Below, piece by piece: positions 53,825 through 61,306 of a stretch of 64,000 nt of DNA. Origin of the DNA: Wujia chipingensis (GTDB lineage Bacteria > Bacillota > Clostridia > Lachnospirales > Lachnospiraceae); contig NZ_CP060632.1 of NCBI RefSeq assembly GCF_014337155.1, positions 1,619,001 to 1,683,000 of the forward strand. Reading direction: 5' to 3'. Under the pieces are notes generated by a model. That model was not told where the DNA came from. It saw only the letters and a program-made list of their open reading frames with translations, and did no database searches. The stretch's first letter is position 1; each line of letters starts with the position of its first letter. A program made the position numbers and the translations under genes.

Positions 53825-53890
53825 ACGATAGCTCCCTATATCATCTTAATCCATAATGCTTATTGTATCATACTTCATCACACACCGACG

Positions 53891-53916
53891 TGATGACCTG
53901 TGCATATCAGCGTGCT
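53891..53916 (+). repeat. Copy B of the 26-bp intergenic motif
   Basis: Matches 4790-4815 at 20 of 26 positions. Here it follows TCATCAC, which pairs with GTGATGA at the motif start (53876-53896). It lies in the untranslated region upstream of the dGTPase-like gene, in the 245-nt stretch 53825-54069 that holds nothing else clear besides the ribosome binding site. Confidence 0.4.
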
Positions 53917-54069
53917 TCATTATATCATGTCACCGGATTATTTTCATCTTTTAATTCCATTTTTCTACAATTTTATGTCATGATACATACGCCCCGCAGT
54001 TGCCTTTTTCCCTTCAAAATGCTAAGATATTTCCAGTTAAAAAACACATATATAAGAAAGGAATGTCCC

Positions 54070-55317
54070 ATGCCTGTAAATAAAAATAACGGTTACCATA
54101 CATTATCCAAAGATTTATCAGAACGTATCGAACAGGATCGCGCGAATCACTGGGTCAATCCATATGCCTGCCCGGATTCTGCCATCATCCGTCGTTTTGA
54201 CGATCATGACAAGCCACATCTCTGGCGTCCTGCTTTCGTTATGGATGTCGAGAAAATCCTGCACAACAATTATTATAACCGATATTCGGATAAAACGCAG
54301 GTTATCTCCTGCTATAAAAATGACGATATCTCCAGGCGTGCGTTACATGTGCAGCTCGTCTCCCGTATCGCACGTACTATCGGCATGACACTTGGCTTAA
54401 ACCTGGATCTGATTGAAGCGATTTCCCTTGGACATGATATCGGTCACACTCCGTTCGGACATGCCGGGGAGCGTTTCTTAAATGCACTTTATAACGGGCA
54501 TACCGGACGATTGTTCAATCATAATATTCACAGTGCACGTGTCCTGGATCATCTGATTTTCCGGAATGTAAGCCTGCAGGTATTAGACGGTGTCATCTGC
54601 CATAATGGTGAGCTTGAGCAGCAGGAATATAAACCAAAGCGCTTTTCTGCCACGGATCCATGGGGAGAATTTGATACCAATCTCGAAGACTGCTACACCG
54701 ATCCTTCTGCGAACAAACGACAGATTCCCGGCACACTGGAGGGCTGTATCATGCGGATCAGTGACATTATTGCATATCTTGGCAAGGACCGGCAGGACGC
54801 ATTAAAGATTGGTCTGATTGAAAATAATAACCACTTTACTTCCGGTACGCTTGGCACAACCAATGCACAGATTATCAATAATATGACAGTCAGCATCATA
54901 GAGCACAGCTATGGAAAACCTTATATCAGTATGGATAAAGATGTATACGAAACTTTTTCAAAGGCGAAAACAGAAAACTATCAGACAATATATAACAATC
55001 CGCAGTTAAATGATATGTACAACAACAATATCCGTCCGATGTTCCACGATATGTATGAAGCACTTCTCACACAGGCAAAAAGGATGGACCAATCATCCAT
55101 CCTTTACAAACATCATATTAATTATATCCGAAGTGCCAACCAATATAGTCATTATTTTAATATTGATAAATACATGGAGCACTACCTGAGTCAGGATCCG
55201 AATGAAATTGTCGTTGATTTCATGGCAAGCATGACCGATGATTATTTTATTGATCTGTACAACTACCTGTTTCCAAACGGATCCTACAAGGTTGACTATA
55301 TCGGGTATTTCGACTAA
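54070..55317 (+). CDS. dgt: dGTPase-like HD-domain triphosphohydrolase
   Basis: 415 residues from the ATG at 54070, which has AAGGA 8 nt upstream; the open frame continues to 53863 but its first 69 codons lack a site and homology. The HD metal ligands are His93 (ALHVQLVSRI), His122-Asp123 (GHDIGHTPFGHAGE) and a later Asp in RISDIIAYLGKDRQD. dNTP triphosphohydrolases cleave dGTP to deoxyguanosine and triphosphate. The exact substrate of short-form members varies. Single gene with a strong terminator. Confidence 0.88.
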   Translation: MPVNKNNGYHTLSKDLSERIEQDRANHWVNPYACPDSAIIRRFDDHDKPHLWRPAFVMDVEKILHNNYYNRYSDKTQVISCYKNDDISRRALHVQLVSRIARTIGMTLGLNLDLIEAISLGHDIGHTPFGHAGERFLNALYNGHTGRLFNHNIHSARVLDHLIFRNVSLQVLDGVICHNGELEQQEYKPKRFSATDPWGEFDTNLEDCYTDPSANKRQIPGTLEGCIMRISDIIAYLGKDRQDALKIGLIENNNHFTSGTLGTTNAQIINNMTVSIIEHSYGKPYISMDKDVYETFSKAKTENYQTIYNNPQLNDMYNNNIRPMFHDMYEALLTQAKRMDQSSILYKHHINYIRSANQYSHYFNIDKYMEHYLSQDPNEIVVDFMASMTDDYFIDLYNYLFPNGSYKVDYIGYFD

Positions 55318-55328
55318 TGCATCAACAA

Positions 55329-55372
55329 GGACGTATACAATCATTTCATAATTGTATACGTCTTATTTTTTT
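55329..55372 (+). terminator. Terminator after the dGTPase-like gene
   Basis: GACGTATACAAT and ATTGTATACGTC pair perfectly around a nine-base loop, followed by TTATTTTTTT, 12 nt after the stop. Confidence 0.9.
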
Positions 55373-55423
55373 CCGGAATTCATCGAATTGATATGGTTTC
55401 TTACGAAACCACAAGGATGTCTT

Positions 55424-56314
55424 CTAATCTGGAATAATCTCGATATATACCTGATCATATTTGTGCTTTAATTCCTGCTTGATCTCATCCCGTACCTGAT
55501 GCAGGATGCTGATATGTATCACATCTGTCTGGTTGCCAATATAGACTTCCACCCAGATCTTCCGTCCCGTCTGGATTACATCAAGGAATGTCACTTCGTA
55601 TGGATAATCCTTCATATGCTTATCTACGATGGAGCGGATCTGGCTCAACACCTCTTCCTCCGGTGCAAACAAAACCAGATTCTTGATACTCTGAAAGATC
55701 ACAACGACCGGCTCCCGGATCAGCAAAATCGCCATCACTGCCGCTACTGCCGGATCAATATATGGTGTCAGGAAATGAAGCTTCGTATGAAGCAACAGCA
55801 CCTGTACCACAAATGCAACCGCCACACCCAGACTGCTCACAACATCCAGCTTCCACATATAGAGCTCTGCTTTGATCGTCTCTGACTCGTATTTCTTACT
55901 GTAATGATTCAGTATGAGATACATCGCTGCACATCCTATGCAGACAAGGAACTCAAACACCGCAATCTTCCCAGCATTTACCTCATGTCCGCCATGCATG
56001 AGCAGCTTTACGTTCTCCACCAGCAGATTACAAGTGAGTGCCAGCAGGACGCTATACTTTACAAGCAGGAATAACGATTCTACCTGTGAATACCCATATG
56101 GGTGTTTCTCCGTAACCGGCTTATACAGAAGTGGCACCAACACAAGAAACGGTCCAATCATTACCAGATCTGCTGCATCAAACAAACAGTCCGTAAGCAG
56201 CGAATGCGAATGCGTGATCCACGCCATAACTCCTTCCGCTATAATAAATAAAAGGCTTCCCAGAAAAGATAATCGTAATATCTTCTTCTCTATCTTCAAC
56301 TTATCTTTCTTCAT
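55424..56314 (-). CDS. Cation diffusion facilitator family transporter
   Basis: 296 residues with six hydrophobic segments. SHSLLTDCLFDAADL in helix 2 has the Asp metal ligand pair (D-x(3)-D spacing), and the YGYSQVESLF motif follows helix 3. The cytoplasmic C-terminal domain (LFAPEEEVLSQIRSIVDKHMKDY and later) regulates dimerisation. Exports divalent metals such as Zn, Mn or Fe; which one is not readable. The second metal-site segment (VVSSLGVAVAF) has Val-Ser in place of the usual HxxxD, so one ligand set differs from zinc exporters. Confidence 0.85.
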   Translation of the reverse strand: MKKDKLKIEKKILRLSFLGSLLFIIAEGVMAWITHSHSLLTDCLFDAADLVMIGPFLVLVPLLYKPVTEKHPYGYSQVESLFLLVKYSVLLALTCNLLVENVKLLMHGGHEVNAGKIAVFEFLVCIGCAAMYLILNHYSKKYESETIKAELYMWKLDVVSSLGVAVAFVVQVLLLHTKLHFLTPYIDPAVAAVMAILLIREPVVVIFQSIKNLVLFAPEEEVLSQIRSIVDKHMKDYPYEVTFLDVIQTGRKIWVEVYIGNQTDVIHISILHQVRDEIKQELKHKYDQVYIEIIPD

Positions 56315-56353
56315 ATATATTTTCCTCTTCCCATTCTCGCCTTTTACTATAAC

Positions 56354-56390
56354 ATAAAAATCCCGTTTGGAAAATATACCAAACGGGATT
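56354..56390 (-). terminator. Terminator after the 56.4-kb lipoprotein gene
   Basis: AATCCCGTTTGG and CCAAACGGGATT pair perfectly around an eight-base loop, followed on the minus strand by TTTTTATG. It separates the lipoprotein unit from the CDF gene. Confidence 0.85.
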
Positions 56391-56428
56391 GCTTTATTTT
56401 TTTATAACATACACAAGTAAATCATTAC

Positions 56429-57244
56429 TTATGGAAGCCAGCTTATACGAACCTCTTTCAGCTGTCCGGTTACATCATTAAACTCGAACTCATATCCACT
56501 GTCACCCATATACACTTCTGATTCTATCATATACTTTACATTTTTCCCATCCTCTTCAGCATTTTCACTGCTATTTTCCAGCAGCTCATCCTTTGTAAGG
56601 GTAGTAGGGAATGAAAAATGTACCTTTTTTGCTCCATCTATCATATATTCACTGATTTCAGCATTCATGGAAGCATCATAATCCGGCTGTGGTACATAGA
56701 GGTGCGAATATCTCACATATGAAAGCACACAGTCCTCAGCCTTCTGCTCGCTGTCAGTGAAATTACCAAATTTAAACTGCATTGTTACATAATCGTTGAT
56801 AGATGCCTGATACCTCTCAGTTTCATAATTTACATTTACATTGTTGCCACTGTTGTTAAGGTCACTCTCATCAAATGGAATACCTGCATCTATAAGATCC
56901 TTGAGTGTTGATTCTCCTAATATGAGCTTCGTACCATTGTACACAAATGATCTGTTGTCCATATCTGCATATTTCTCGCTGAGTCCCTGCTCCAATGTGA
57001 AATCATCATATACCGGAAGCGTAAACTCCGTTGATTCATCATATGTATCAGCAATATCCTCCGTATCATCTGCCGATATATCAGCAGCATCTTCTCCTGT
57101 AGTATTTTCCTCCGTTACAGTTACCTGTTCTGTTGCCTCTGTCTTCTCTGTTTTGTTGTCCGACTCGTCTGTCCCACAGCCAACAAGAGACATTCCAAGT
57201 ACTACTGTGACAAGTCCCAGCTGCAGCATCCTTCTGTTTTTCAT
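56429..57244 (-). CDS. Lipoprotein of unknown function
   Basis: 271 residues from the ATG at 57244, which has AGGAGG 8 nt upstream. The lipobox LVGC gives a lipidated Cys near residue 23, followed by an acidic Thr-rich linker (about 25-75). The C-terminal two thirds look like a small globular domain (LILGESTLKDLIDAGIPFDESDL, VYMGDSGYEFEFNDVTGQLKEVRISWLP), perhaps two beta-alpha modules. It is the last gene of the XRE/membrane/lipoprotein set and carries its own terminator. Confidence 0.7.
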   Translation of the reverse strand: MKNRRMLQLGLVTVVLGMSLVGCGTDESDNKTEKTEATEQVTVTEENTTGEDAADISADDTEDIADTYDESTEFTLPVYDDFTLEQGLSEKYADMDNRSFVYNGTKLILGESTLKDLIDAGIPFDESDLNNSGNNVNVNYETERYQASINDYVTMQFKFGNFTDSEQKAEDCVLSYVRYSHLYVPQPDYDASMNAEISEYMIDGAKKVHFSFPTTLTKDELLENSSENAEEDGKNVKYMIESEVYMGDSGYEFEFNDVTGQLKEVRISWLP

Positions 57245-57410
57245 ATAGTATGTTCCTCCTTGATAAAAATATGTTTTCGGATTTATTATCACTTATCACC
57301 CGAAATCTGTCGAGGTTAAATCAGTAGCATCCATGCAACCAGTGGTAGCAATGATTGATTTTTGCAATTTTTATCACTTTTTATCAATCAATATATATTT
57401 TTTAATTTTC

Positions 57411-58550
57411 TCACTCCTCAGTGATGCTCATAAACCTTGTATATGTCTTAGGGTTCATTATCTCCGGAGAATCATCAGCAAATCCATTTATGCTGTATAT
57501 ATTGCCATCTTCAAGATCTGTATACGCATTAAAGTAATACGAAGTCTTCCTTGTGCCGTTCCGTATACGCAATATGGAATAGGCATAATAATAGTAAATT
57601 TTTCCCTTTTCCTCATACTGTCCTTCGGCTGTAACCTTGGAAATCCCGGCAGAGTTGCTGTCTTCTGCCATATCAGCTGCACTCTTCCATGTATACGGAA
57701 TAACAGACACTATCACCTGTGATTTATCAGCCTCAGAATAATAAGATTTCCCAGTCTGATCATCTCTTAGAAGTATGAAATTCTCTGGAATTTCATAGGA
57801 TACATATATATCTTCATTTGCAATGCTGTCCACAAGCTCTGCATCAGTATATTCTTCTTTCACGACATCTGAACTGAATGTGCCTGAATACCCATCTGCC
57901 TGCCAGTATGAGCCTGCCATATCATTTGTCTCATCCGTAGGAACTGCACTGGAAGTAACACAAGCTGCCTCATCAATGGCCTTTTCATACATATCATTTC
58001 TCGATGCAGTATCCATGGCAGCTATATCTGTTCCATCAAATCTTACCACTGTGAGAAACCGTTTATCATCTCCTGCATCTGAAATGAGCACACAGAAATA
58101 TGAACTGTCATATTCAGCGCCACGTTCCTCCTTCATGCTCACTATATATCTTATATACTCCCTGTCATCCACACGAATCTTCTCGGGATACTGTTCCATC
58201 GTATAGCCGGATTCCTTCATATGTTGTACACGTCCGTCTCTGTCATTCCAAAAATCATCAGCAGAATCATCCTCAACATCTATCTGTACCAGATACTCGT
58301 CGGTACTTCTTATGTTGAGACAGCCACTTTCATGTATAATAGCTATTCCTGCTGGTTTTACGGAAAAAGCATATCCCTTAAATACGATATGCCACAGTTC
58401 AGAGTACAACGTCTCATCTTCTGTCTGATCATGGTTTTTCAGATTGATTACGCCCATAAAATCCAAAGCAGCAGCTATTGCACCTGCAAATATAACGACA
58501 GATATAATCACATATAATACCTTTTTAAATTTCTTCATCCGCTTTTTCAT
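57411..58550 (-). CDS. Single-pass membrane protein with extracellular domain, unknown function
   Basis: 379 residues from the ATG at 58550 (a second ATG at 58538 is also possible). A basic start (MKKRMKKFKK) leads to a transmembrane anchor at about 12-32, then a long acidic extracellular part. Two similar halves, each with a short Ser/Thr pattern and a YxxYxxxYxx cluster (KGYAFSVKPAG and EIPENFILLRDDQTGKSYYSE), suggest a duplicated domain. The gene overlaps the XRE regulator by 26 nt. No family recognised. Confidence 0.65.
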   Translation of the reverse strand: MKKRMKKFKKVLYVIISVVIFAGAIAAALDFMGVINLKNHDQTEDETLYSELWHIVFKGYAFSVKPAGIAIIHESGCLNIRSTDEYLVQIDVEDDSADDFWNDRDGRVQHMKESGYTMEQYPEKIRVDDREYIRYIVSMKEERGAEYDSSYFCVLISDAGDDKRFLTVVRFDGTDIAAMDTASRNDMYEKAIDEAACVTSSAVPTDETNDMAGSYWQADGYSGTFSSDVVKEEYTDAELVDSIANEDIYVSYEIPENFILLRDDQTGKSYYSEADKSQVIVSVIPYTWKSAADMAEDSNSAGISKVTAEGQYEEKGKIYYYYAYSILRIRNGTRKTSYYFNAYTDLEDGNIYSINGFADDSPEIMNPKTYTRFMSITEE

Positions 58551-59247
58551 CCTCAAGTATTATCTGAAGTATTTCCTCTTTCTTTATTCTTTGCATCTCG
58601 GATCCTGTAAGTATCAGAAGGATAATCATTACAATCACAAAAACCGCAACAAAAATCAGCGTCGACAGGCTGTAGTTCAAAAACAATCCTGAATTATCAT
58701 TTCCTGTGTAACACTGTATATAATCTCCATCCCGTATTCCAGGCACATCAAGCCATACAGTATTCATTATCTTTCTTCCATCATCATCAAAATAACACAG
58801 ATCAGCCTTTGTATACTGCTGGTACACCTTCTCAACACGTACATTATCGTTTTTATCTTTATGGTTGCTCCACTCATTCCTGACAAACAACACTGCCATC
58901 ATAACAATGGAAAATATACATATAACTGTCATAATTCCAAATATTACTTTAAGCCTCATGAACCGGTTCCTGCCTCGAAGATTTTTCATGTGCACTATAT
59001 TGTTTGATGCTAGATTCTCCTGAGTCAGTTCACCCTGTTTTTTTCTTTCTTCTCCATATATAAGCTCATCCATCTGAACATCAAGTATCTCACATATACA
59101 CACAAGTCTGTCAAGATCCGGATATGCCTTATCTCTCTCCCATTTGGACACTGCCTGTCTGCTTACACCTATCTTATCAGCAAATTCTTCCTGACTCAGT
59201 TCGGCTTTCTTACGATATTCCTGTATTCTGGATCCTATATACAACAT
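58525..59247 (-). CDS. XRE family regulator with two C-terminal membrane segments
   Basis: 240 residues with GAGGAGG before the ATG. The Cro/CI helix-turn-helix is at 5-62 (IQEYRKKAELSQEEFADKIGVSRQAVSKWERDKAYPDL region). A linker follows, then hydrophobic segments near 105-127 and 195-218, with a predicted outside loop of about 65 residues between them. This looks like a membrane-bound sensor-regulator acting on the overlapping downstream genes. The same architecture, shorter, is seen at 38130-38540. Confidence 0.85.
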   Translation of the reverse strand: MLYIGSRIQEYRKKAELSQEEFADKIGVSRQAVSKWERDKAYPDLDRLVCICEILDVQMDELIYGEERKKQGELTQENLASNNIVHMKNLRGRNRFMRLKVIFGIMTVICIFSIVMMAVLFVRNEWSNHKDKNDNVRVEKVYQQYTKADLCYFDDDGRKIMNTVWLDVPGIRDGDYIQCYTGNDNSGLFLNYSLSTLIFVAVFVIVMIILLILTGSEMQRIKKEEILQIILEDEKADEEI

Positions 59248-59310
59248 CCTTTTTCCTCCTCTTAATAGTCGGCGTTTCTCTTAACTCTTCAAAATGAAAC
59301 GGAGCCCCTG

Positions 59311-59490
59311 TCACTGCAACATAAAATGGCAAAGGACTCCTATGAAGTTTTCCATCAGTCCTCTTTTGTAGTAAAATTTGATGAGATACTCTGGTAATGA
59401 ATCCATGTTTGTGACAGCAAATGTGTACATGTAAACCATCTGGTTTTCCGGCTTTTCACCCTTGCATACCACACGCCTTTCATAAGGCCA
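59311..59490 (-). pseudogene. C-terminal remnant of an IS1380-type DDE transposase
   Basis: About 59 codons are open on the minus strand (WPYERRVVCKGEKPENQMVY, then MYTFAVTNM, and EYLIKFYYKRGLMENFIG). The pattern RRVVCK...Y-T-F-VTN...E-L--FY--RG-MENFI is characteristic of IS1380-like transposases near their third catalytic residue (the Glu of MENFI). It is cut off on both sides, with a stop directly upstream. The remaining parts of 59248-59538 show nothing else. Confidence 0.65.
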
Positions 59491-59538
59491 TCAGCCAGTT
59501 TCACAGCTATGCCGTAAATAATCATATATATTTAATTC

Positions 59539-61116
59539 TCAATACCCAACCACATCATACTTCGGATTGCTCTCCTGATCCTCATACATGACAACAAGCT
59601 TGTCCTCACATACCATAATTGAAAAGATGTAGGTCGGATCAGTATATGCAACCGATTCATAGCAATCCGCATATCGCTTTAGAACTTTTTCATTATTGCC
59701 ATTCAAATCCGTCTGTATCAATTCTGTATTTCCATTTTCCTGTTTCAGATAAAACAGTTTATCACCATAGGAATTATACTCCAGAACATGTTCCGATATT
59801 GTCGTATACTGTGTTTCATCGGACTCTTGTTTCTGGTCTGTTTTCTCACACTTTTTTAACGTATACATCCCATTCTCATCTGTACATAACAGATATCTGT
59901 TTCCATTTTTCCTGATACTTTTTTCACCATATTCATTATAGACAGCTTCCAGATAATAACTATCATCATCATAGATAATCTCAGCATAAAAATCCTTTGC
60001 ACGACTATAAGCTTGGCCAATAAATTTTCCCAGATATAATTCCTTCTTATCTATATTTATCTGACTCTCTATTTTTACCCTATATACATCAAAATACTCA
60101 TAATCATCGTCTACAGGAGTCTCATAATAGAGATATCCATCTTTTATTGCGCAATAAAAAGCTGAATCTGTATATGGTTCATCTACATTTCCATTTTCCA
60201 CATTTATCCGGCTTAAGAAATAAGCATCCTGTAAATAATATGTAAAATATACATATCCATCATAATAATCTAACCGGATGAGCCAGCCGGTTTCCTCACT
60301 GTCATCCATCATCCATGCCTTCCTGATGTCATCGAGTGTAATGATTGTCGACATGTCGCCTTCTTCACCAACCTTGCAGATTGCATTCTCAGTTTTATGG
60401 AAGAAAAACAGTTCATCCCCATTTGCCACTGCACGCTCGTTGTAATTCATTACTTTATCCTCATATGCTGCATCCGGGCCGTGTTCTTCTTTCGCATATG
60501 CACCATAGAATGATTTGTAATTATTGTAAATAACAAAATTCTTTCCAACAAAAAATGCGGACACACATACGAACGCAATTCCCACAACCAGAGACGATAT
60601 ATGAACCGCTTTGCTCTCCTTATCAAACAAATTCTTATTTCGTCGATACTCGTATATGTGGATAAGCAAAACAATTATCATCACTGCTATTCGCACAAAA
60701 TACAAAACTGTACTTTGTTCTGCATAAACATGTGCCTTAAAACAATACAGATTGCTTATAAAATCGACAATCAAAACTACAATTATTGTCACATCCGCGA
60801 ACAAATCCAGACGCGCCGAAGTTTTTTCATTTACCTTCTGCATAATCCATGCCAGAACATAGCACACCAATGCGCAGGTAAATAACACTTTCAGTCCTAG
60901 CCAGAAATTTGCACCATACACTTTAACAAAATCATCCAGATTGCAAAGTCTGGCATACTTCGTGTAAAAAGCAAGCCCAAATGGATATTCTTCTCTCCAC
61001 AATGGTGATGCACCAATTAACTGTTTCAATGCCTGACATGCCACAATCATTGCAATCAGACGTACAAACCAGATTCTGTGATATGTGATTATTTTCTTCT
61101 GTTCATCTTCCAGCAT
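59539..61116 (-). CDS. Membrane protein with extracellular DUF5050-like repeats
   Basis: 525 residues. Five hydrophobic segments in the first 190 residues (starts near 15, 68, 105, 135 and 175) are followed by a C-terminal beta-propeller-like part: GDELFFFHKTENAICKVGEEGDMSTI, DYYDGYVYFTYYLQDAYFLSRINVENG and IKDGYLYYET segments match the repeat style of DUF5050-like proteins. The ATG has a GGGGGG(A)G-type site upstream. Probably a sensor or surface protein; no partner. It stands between the transposase remnant and ppdK. Confidence 0.7.
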   Translation of the reverse strand: MLEDEQKKIITYHRIWFVRLIAMIVACQALKQLIGASPLWREEYPFGLAFYTKYARLCNLDDFVKVYGANFWLGLKVLFTCALVCYVLAWIMQKVNEKTSARLDLFADVTIIVVLIVDFISNLYCFKAHVYAEQSTVLYFVRIAVMIIVLLIHIYEYRRNKNLFDKESKAVHISSLVVGIAFVCVSAFFVGKNFVIYNNYKSFYGAYAKEEHGPDAAYEDKVMNYNERAVANGDELFFFHKTENAICKVGEEGDMSTIITLDDIRKAWMMDDSEETGWLIRLDYYDGYVYFTYYLQDAYFLSRINVENGNVDEPYTDSAFYCAIKDGYLYYETPVDDDYEYFDVYRVKIESQINIDKKELYLGKFIGQAYSRAKDFYAEIIYDDDSYYLEAVYNEYGEKSIRKNGNRYLLCTDENGMYTLKKCEKTDQKQESDETQYTTISEHVLEYNSYGDKLFYLKQENGNTELIQTDLNGNNEKVLKRYADCYESVAYTDPTYIFSIMVCEDKLVVMYEDQESNPKYDVVGY

Positions 61117-61221
61117 TATACTCCCCCCCTGTTTTCGTTCTTTTACTTTATTTCAATTTTTGTAACCATATCAAGTATACACAAAATACATATACTTGTC
61201 ATTCACAAAATGGAGTCAAGC

Positions 61222-61262
61222 AAAAAAATCCCCTACACTCCATTATGAAGTATAGGGGATTC
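61222..61262 (-). terminator. Terminator after ppdK
   Basis: AATCCCCTA-ACT and AGT-TAGGGGATT pair around a loop of about ten bases, and on the minus strand are followed by TTTTTTTG, 45 nt after the ppdK stop. Confidence 0.88.
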
Positions 61263-61306
61263 TTTTATTTGATTACCAAATCAAAATGTCTACCATATGC
61301 GGTGTA

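Noticed and set aside
53863..54069. 69-codon N-terminal extension of the dGTPase-like gene
   Set aside because: No ribosome binding site and no homology; the ATG at 54070 has AAGGA and the family start.
61120..61140. Run of seven C near the start of the 525-residue membrane protein as a phase-variation tract
   Set aside because: It lies in the ribosome binding region rather than in the coding sequence and is short; no alternative frames are suggested.
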